DNA of 9,294 bases from DATEPR01 sp036503065 (GTDB lineage: Bacteria > Actinomycetota > Actinomycetes > Mycobacteriales > Pseudonocardiaceae): contig DASXXM010000142.1 of assembly GCA_036503065.1 (NCBI GenBank), forward strand, positions 1 to 9,294, given 5' to 3'. The translations under genes and the position numbers were made by a program. Shown here piece by piece: positions 6,904 through 9,294 of this stretch. The notes under the pieces were generated by a model. The model made no database searches and was not told the origin of the DNA. It saw nothing but the letters and a program-made list of their open reading frames with translations. How positions within the stretch are numbered: position 1 is the first letter of the stretch; each line of letters begins with the position of its first letter.

Positions 6904-8187
6904 TCAGCGGCTAGGCGGCCTGTTGTACAGAACCGACGTCAAGCGAGGGTACAACTCACGAACTGAGTTGTGCGTACTCCACCGCGCCAACGTGCGGGCG
7001 AGGTCTCGCACATCGCGGCGGATTACAGCCGAACTCCGGCACTCCGCGGTGTCCAACAGGTCCTGAGCGAGCGTGCACGCGTGGTCGATCTCGCCTGATG
7101 CGGCGTACGCCAACACCCGGCGTACGTGGTACCGGCCTTTCGCATGTCGGTAGCTCTTGTGGATGAGGGTGGAGGTGACCTCACGGTCGAGCACCGTCGT
7201 CGCTTCCCCGAGCCCGGCCAAGATCGTGCAGGCACCAACCTGTAACACCGCCGGGGGCGCTGGAGCCGAATGGCGGCAGGGGAAGCCCTCCCACCTGGGA
7301 TGAGTCGTCGGCGTCAAGCGCAGCAGCGGCTCGGTCCAACGCCTGTCGGCACTCAGCGTAGTTGCCGACCAGAGCGAGCCCCTGTGCTTCGCGGAGTGCT
7401 GCGAATCCACGGATGCGCGGCAGGACGCGGGAGTTCTGCTGCGCCTGTCGAGCCAGCGTGACGCTCTTGAGCGCGTCCTCCTGATAGAACGCAATCTCGG
7501 CCCGGCGCGCACAGGCGTACGTGGCCAGGTCGATACTCCCCGCTCGCTCAGCGAAACCAGCCGACAAGTTGGTCCACCACAGAGCAGCTCGGTTGTCGCC
7601 AGCTTCCTGAGCCAACCATCCTGCGTACTCCGCGTAGCGACCCGCGAGTATCAACAGCCGTTCGCCGGCGGCCCCTTGCACCCTGCTTGCCAGATTCTGT
7701 AGGACATGGACCTGCGTAATCACGGTCGGCATAGCCGCGCTCGTGCCTACCACCTCGCTGAGCCGCACGCATTCATGGAACAGCGCCTCGAATATGGAAG
7801 TGGTCGTGTCATCTCCTGCCGCATCCGCGATATCCTTGTAGGGGATATCAAACCCCAGGGCGGCACTCGTGGTCAGGGTGACGGACAGCTTGCCGGCATG
7901 AAGCGGTTCATGCCGTTCTTGGCCAGGCTCAGCATCCATACGTCGTCTGCATTGTCCGAGCCATCAGCCACCGGGCAAGCGCTCGTTCCGACGTGGGGCG
8001 CGAGAGCGGCAAGCTCACCATTGGCGCCCAGTGCGACGTCGCACCGGCGAGCCAGGTCCGTAGGCGCGACCTTGAGGCCGTTTTCGATCTTGCTGAGGTA
8101 ACTCTTATTGTAATGCACAAGCTTGCCCAGCGCAGCAAGCGACAGGCCCGCCGCAAGCCGTTGTCGTCGCAACTCGATACCGAACAT
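6904..8187 (-). pseudogene. Broken XRE-family regulator with TPR-like C-terminal domain
   Basis: The intact ancestor would be a roughly 427-residue actinobacterial regulator with an N-terminal Cro/C1-type helix-turn-helix and a long helical TPR-like sensor domain. Part one (8187 to about 7890) reads MFGIELRRQRLAAGLSLAAL and YLSKIENGLK, then DDVWMLSLAKNG and a stop at 7873-7875. Part two (about 7890 to 7215) is in another frame and contains LLILAGRYAEYAGWLAQEAGDNRAALWW, given here in two overlapping motifs: GRYAEYAGWLAQEAGDN and NRAALWW. It continues with RIRGFAALREAQGLALVG and GWCLHDLG before running off into a stop at 7181. Part three returns to the frame of part one: GEATTVLDREV, GEIDHACTLAQDLLDT, RDLARTLAR and ELYPRLTSVL, ending at 6904. 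The second break fits one extra G in the run at 7213-7215; the first fits one lost base near 7891-7897. It could be a true decayed gene or a pair of assembly errors. The HTH part alone could still be made. Confidence 0.85.
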
Positions 8188-8193
8188 CCGGGA

Positions 8194-8199
8194 ATGCTA
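8194..8199 (-). promoter_or_regulatory. -10-like TAGCAT placing the transcript start at the ATG (leaderless)
   Basis: The minus strand reads TAGCAT, six bases, then the ATG at 8187, with no ribosome binding site between. This spacing is typical of leaderless actinobacterial genes. No good -35 box is visible, so this rests on spacing alone. Confidence 0.4.
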
Positions 8200-8200
8200 G

Positions 8201-8599
8201 CCGCTTCGAGAGTGTCGCGTCCTGTGTTTCCCGTTGACCACTCCGTGCAATCGTAAGCAACTTCCGTTAGGCCTGGTAGGCTTGTTGTCACGGGCAGGCG
8301 TCCATTAGTTCCGCCCTCGGATAGGGCGCTGATGGCTGAGTGGCCGGCTCGTCAGGAGTCCGTGTTAGTGCTCGGGTCGATGTCAACCGCGATACACGCT
8401 TATCACTTGTGGCGATGTGCCAGCAACTCATCAAGGGTCTGACCGAGCGGTGGGAAGCGCGTTGGACACGCGGTTGGTCATGTCGCGGAGATCACCGGTG
8501 GCGGTCCTGGCCGGGTTGCTACAGGCGCGGCCGACAACCGCGAGCAAGAGATGATCCGAAGATCTTCTCCCACTCTTCTCCCAACGGGATCACAAGACA
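8201..8599. other. Non-coding region between the broken regulator and the tRNA remnant
   Basis: No supported gene is visible in these 400 bases; the open frames translate to Arg/Trp-rich strings without codon bias. It contains a small hairpin, CGCCCT (8312-8317) with AGGGCG (8323-8328), and a 10-base direct repeat TCTTCTCCCA at 8563-8572 and 8574-8583. Confidence 0.5.
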
Positions 8600-8640
8600 G
8601 GTCAGGCGGCATCCGCCTTAGTGGAAGATGCCACCTGACC
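8600..8640 (-). terminator. Hairpin just past the tRNA remnant, probable original tRNA terminator
   Basis: GGTCAGGCGGCATC (8600-8613) and GATGCCACCTGACC (8627-8640) pair at 13 of 14 positions around a 13-base loop. On the minus strand it begins 14 bases after the tRNA 3' end at 8655 and is followed by TGTCTTGTG. This is where a tRNA-Pro terminator would be, and it marks the left side as native chromosome. Confidence 0.7.
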
Positions 8641-8652
8641 AGTGACAATGCC

Positions 8653-8696
<44 letters not shown>

Positions 8697-8748
8697 GCAA
8701 ATGTTGCGGTCCGACGACGGCGGATCGCCGCTGGTCAGCCTCGGTATC

Positions 8749-8825
8749 GACGTCCGTGGACGTCCGCGTTGGTGCGTGCCGATCGGCCGTGGTTGTCAGG
8801 CAACTGGTCAGGCATCCTGACGTCC
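8749..8825. repeat. Short repeats GACGTCC (x3) and GTCAGG (direct and inverted) beside the attachment site
   Basis: GACGTCCG occurs at 8749-8756 and 8759-8766, ten bases apart, and GACGTCC again at 8819-8825. GTCAGGCA occurs at 8795-8802 and 8807-8814, and GTCAGG (8807-8812) forms a perfect inverted repeat with CCTGAC (8816-8821) around CAT. They lie 50-130 bases from the core and 55 or more bases before the antitoxin. They could be integrase arm sites, a toxin-antitoxin operator, or both. Confidence 0.45.
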
Positions 8826-8880
8826 AACATGGCGCGTAGGCCGTGGCTGCGCCGCAGGCGGGGAGGCTATCCTGAGTGAC

Positions 8881-9171
8881 GTGAGTGAGCCACTGGTCAG
8901 CGTCCGCGCCGAGGACCAACCGTCCTGGGACGAAGTCGTTCGGCACACTGAACACGGCGAACAGGTCGCGGTCATCGCACAGGGCCGCCACGTCGCGGAC
9001 GTAGTGCCATCGGGCGAGCTGGACCGGCTGCACGAGACGATCGCCGTCCTGTCGGACACCGACCTCGTGCGCGACCTGCGGGACGGCTTGGCCGACGCCC
9101 GCGCTGGCAGGGTGTTCACCGCCGACCAGATCGCCGCTGACCTAGCCGCCCGCCGCGAAGCTGGCGAATGA
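8881..9171 (+). CDS. Phd/YefM-type antitoxin
   Basis: A 96-residue antitoxin expected to bind and neutralise the toxin encoded next to it and to repress their shared promoter through its N-terminal half. The sequence has the Phd/YefM layout: a short N-terminal DNA-binding part with the typical core EDQPSWDEVVRHTEHGEQV followed by AVIAQGRHVADVVPSGEL (matching the common V-I---G---A-LVP--EL pattern). A charged helical C-terminal tail (about 50-96) wraps the toxin in known pairs. The start is GTG 8881; GGGGAGG at 8860-8866 is 14 bases upstream, longer than ideal, and a nearby GTG at 8876 is out of frame. Its stop overlaps the toxin start by four bases (ATGA), the usual sign of translational coupling. 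It is the first gene inside the putative element. Confidence 0.88.
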   Translation: MSEPLVSVRAEDQPSWDEVVRHTEHGEQVAVIAQGRHVADVVPSGELDRLHETIAVLSDTDLVRDLRDGLADARAGRVFTADQIAADLAARREAGE

Positions 9172-9294
9172 CCGACCCTGAACCGTACGAGGTCGCCTTC
9201 TCGCCGGCCGCACGTCGAGGTCTTGCCAAGCTGCCACTTGCCGCCGCCACGGCGCTGTTCGAGCACCTCACTGGCCCGGTTGCCGACAATCCAC
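9168..9294 (+). CDS. RelE/ParE-family toxin, 3' end cut off by window
   Basis: The first 42 residues of a RelE/ParE-superfamily toxin are visible. They begin MTDPEPYEVAFSPAARRGLA, then the helix KLPLAAATALFEHLTGPVADNP. This follows the family pattern Y-V-FSP-A-R-L-KLP, ending where members normally continue with RVGK-L. RelE-type members cut mRNA on the ribosome and ParE-type members poison gyrase; the residues that would decide lie outside the window. The ATG overlaps the antitoxin stop by four bases, so the two form one operon. No ribosome binding site of its own is needed or clear; the upstream bases lie in the antitoxin codons. Confidence 0.88.
   Translation, partial: MTDPEPYEVAFSPAARRGLAKLPLAAATALFEHLTGPVADNP

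Noticed and set aside
7873..7939. Programmed -1 frameshifting to join the first two parts of the XRE regulator
   Set aside because: No slippery heptamer or downstream structure is evident in the overlap, and a second shift would also be needed near 7213.

Overview
The window is GC-rich with strong G/C bias at third codon positions. It has actinomycete-type GGAGG ribosome binding sites, GTG starts and a leaderless-type start. Its regulator family and protein styles point to a filamentous actinobacterium, most likely in the Pseudonocardiales (Saccharothrix, Lentzea or Amycolatopsis type). This placement comes from reading the proteins; no database search was possible.

Positions 1-6656 look like ordinary chromosome. 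They hold a monofunctional catalase (cut by the window start), a small secreted protein of unknown function, a convergent HSL-type alpha/beta hydrolase, and, divergent from the hydrolase, an NADPH-dependent FMN reductase-like flavoprotein followed by an Ohr organic hydroperoxide peroxidase. A convergent S9-family prolyl-oligopeptidase-like enzyme comes next. Near-perfect GC-rich hairpins close the catalase (1448-1480) and both convergent gene pairs (2419-2451 and 4793-4820). Catalase, the flavin reductase and Ohr share an oxidative-stress theme, but they are not one operon.

Positions 6657-6903 are the leader region of the peptidase. They contain a perfect 8-1-8 palindrome and a strongly G/T-rich (sense strand) leader running into the ribosome binding site. 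Positions 6904-8187 hold a broken XRE-family regulator of the actinobacterial HTH-plus-TPR-like type. Its three parts are intact in sequence but lie in two frames: a first shift is reversed by a second, and a stop codon falls between them.

The most informative spot is 8655-8696, on the minus strand. It is the 3' half of a tRNA-Pro with anticodon CGG, from the anticodon loop to the discriminator base, with no 5' half beside it. A hairpin that looks like the original tRNA terminator lies just beyond its 3' end (8600-8640). This is the expected appearance of the distal attachment site of an element integrated into a tRNA gene. The geometry puts the chromosome on the left (below 8655) and the element on the right (above 8696). 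The first element genes are a Phd/YefM-type antitoxin and an overlapping RelE/ParE-type toxin (cut by the window end), a typical stabilisation module. Between the half-tRNA and the antitoxin are short repeats (GACGTCC three times, GTCAGG as direct and inverted copies) that could be integrase arm sites or a toxin-antitoxin operator.
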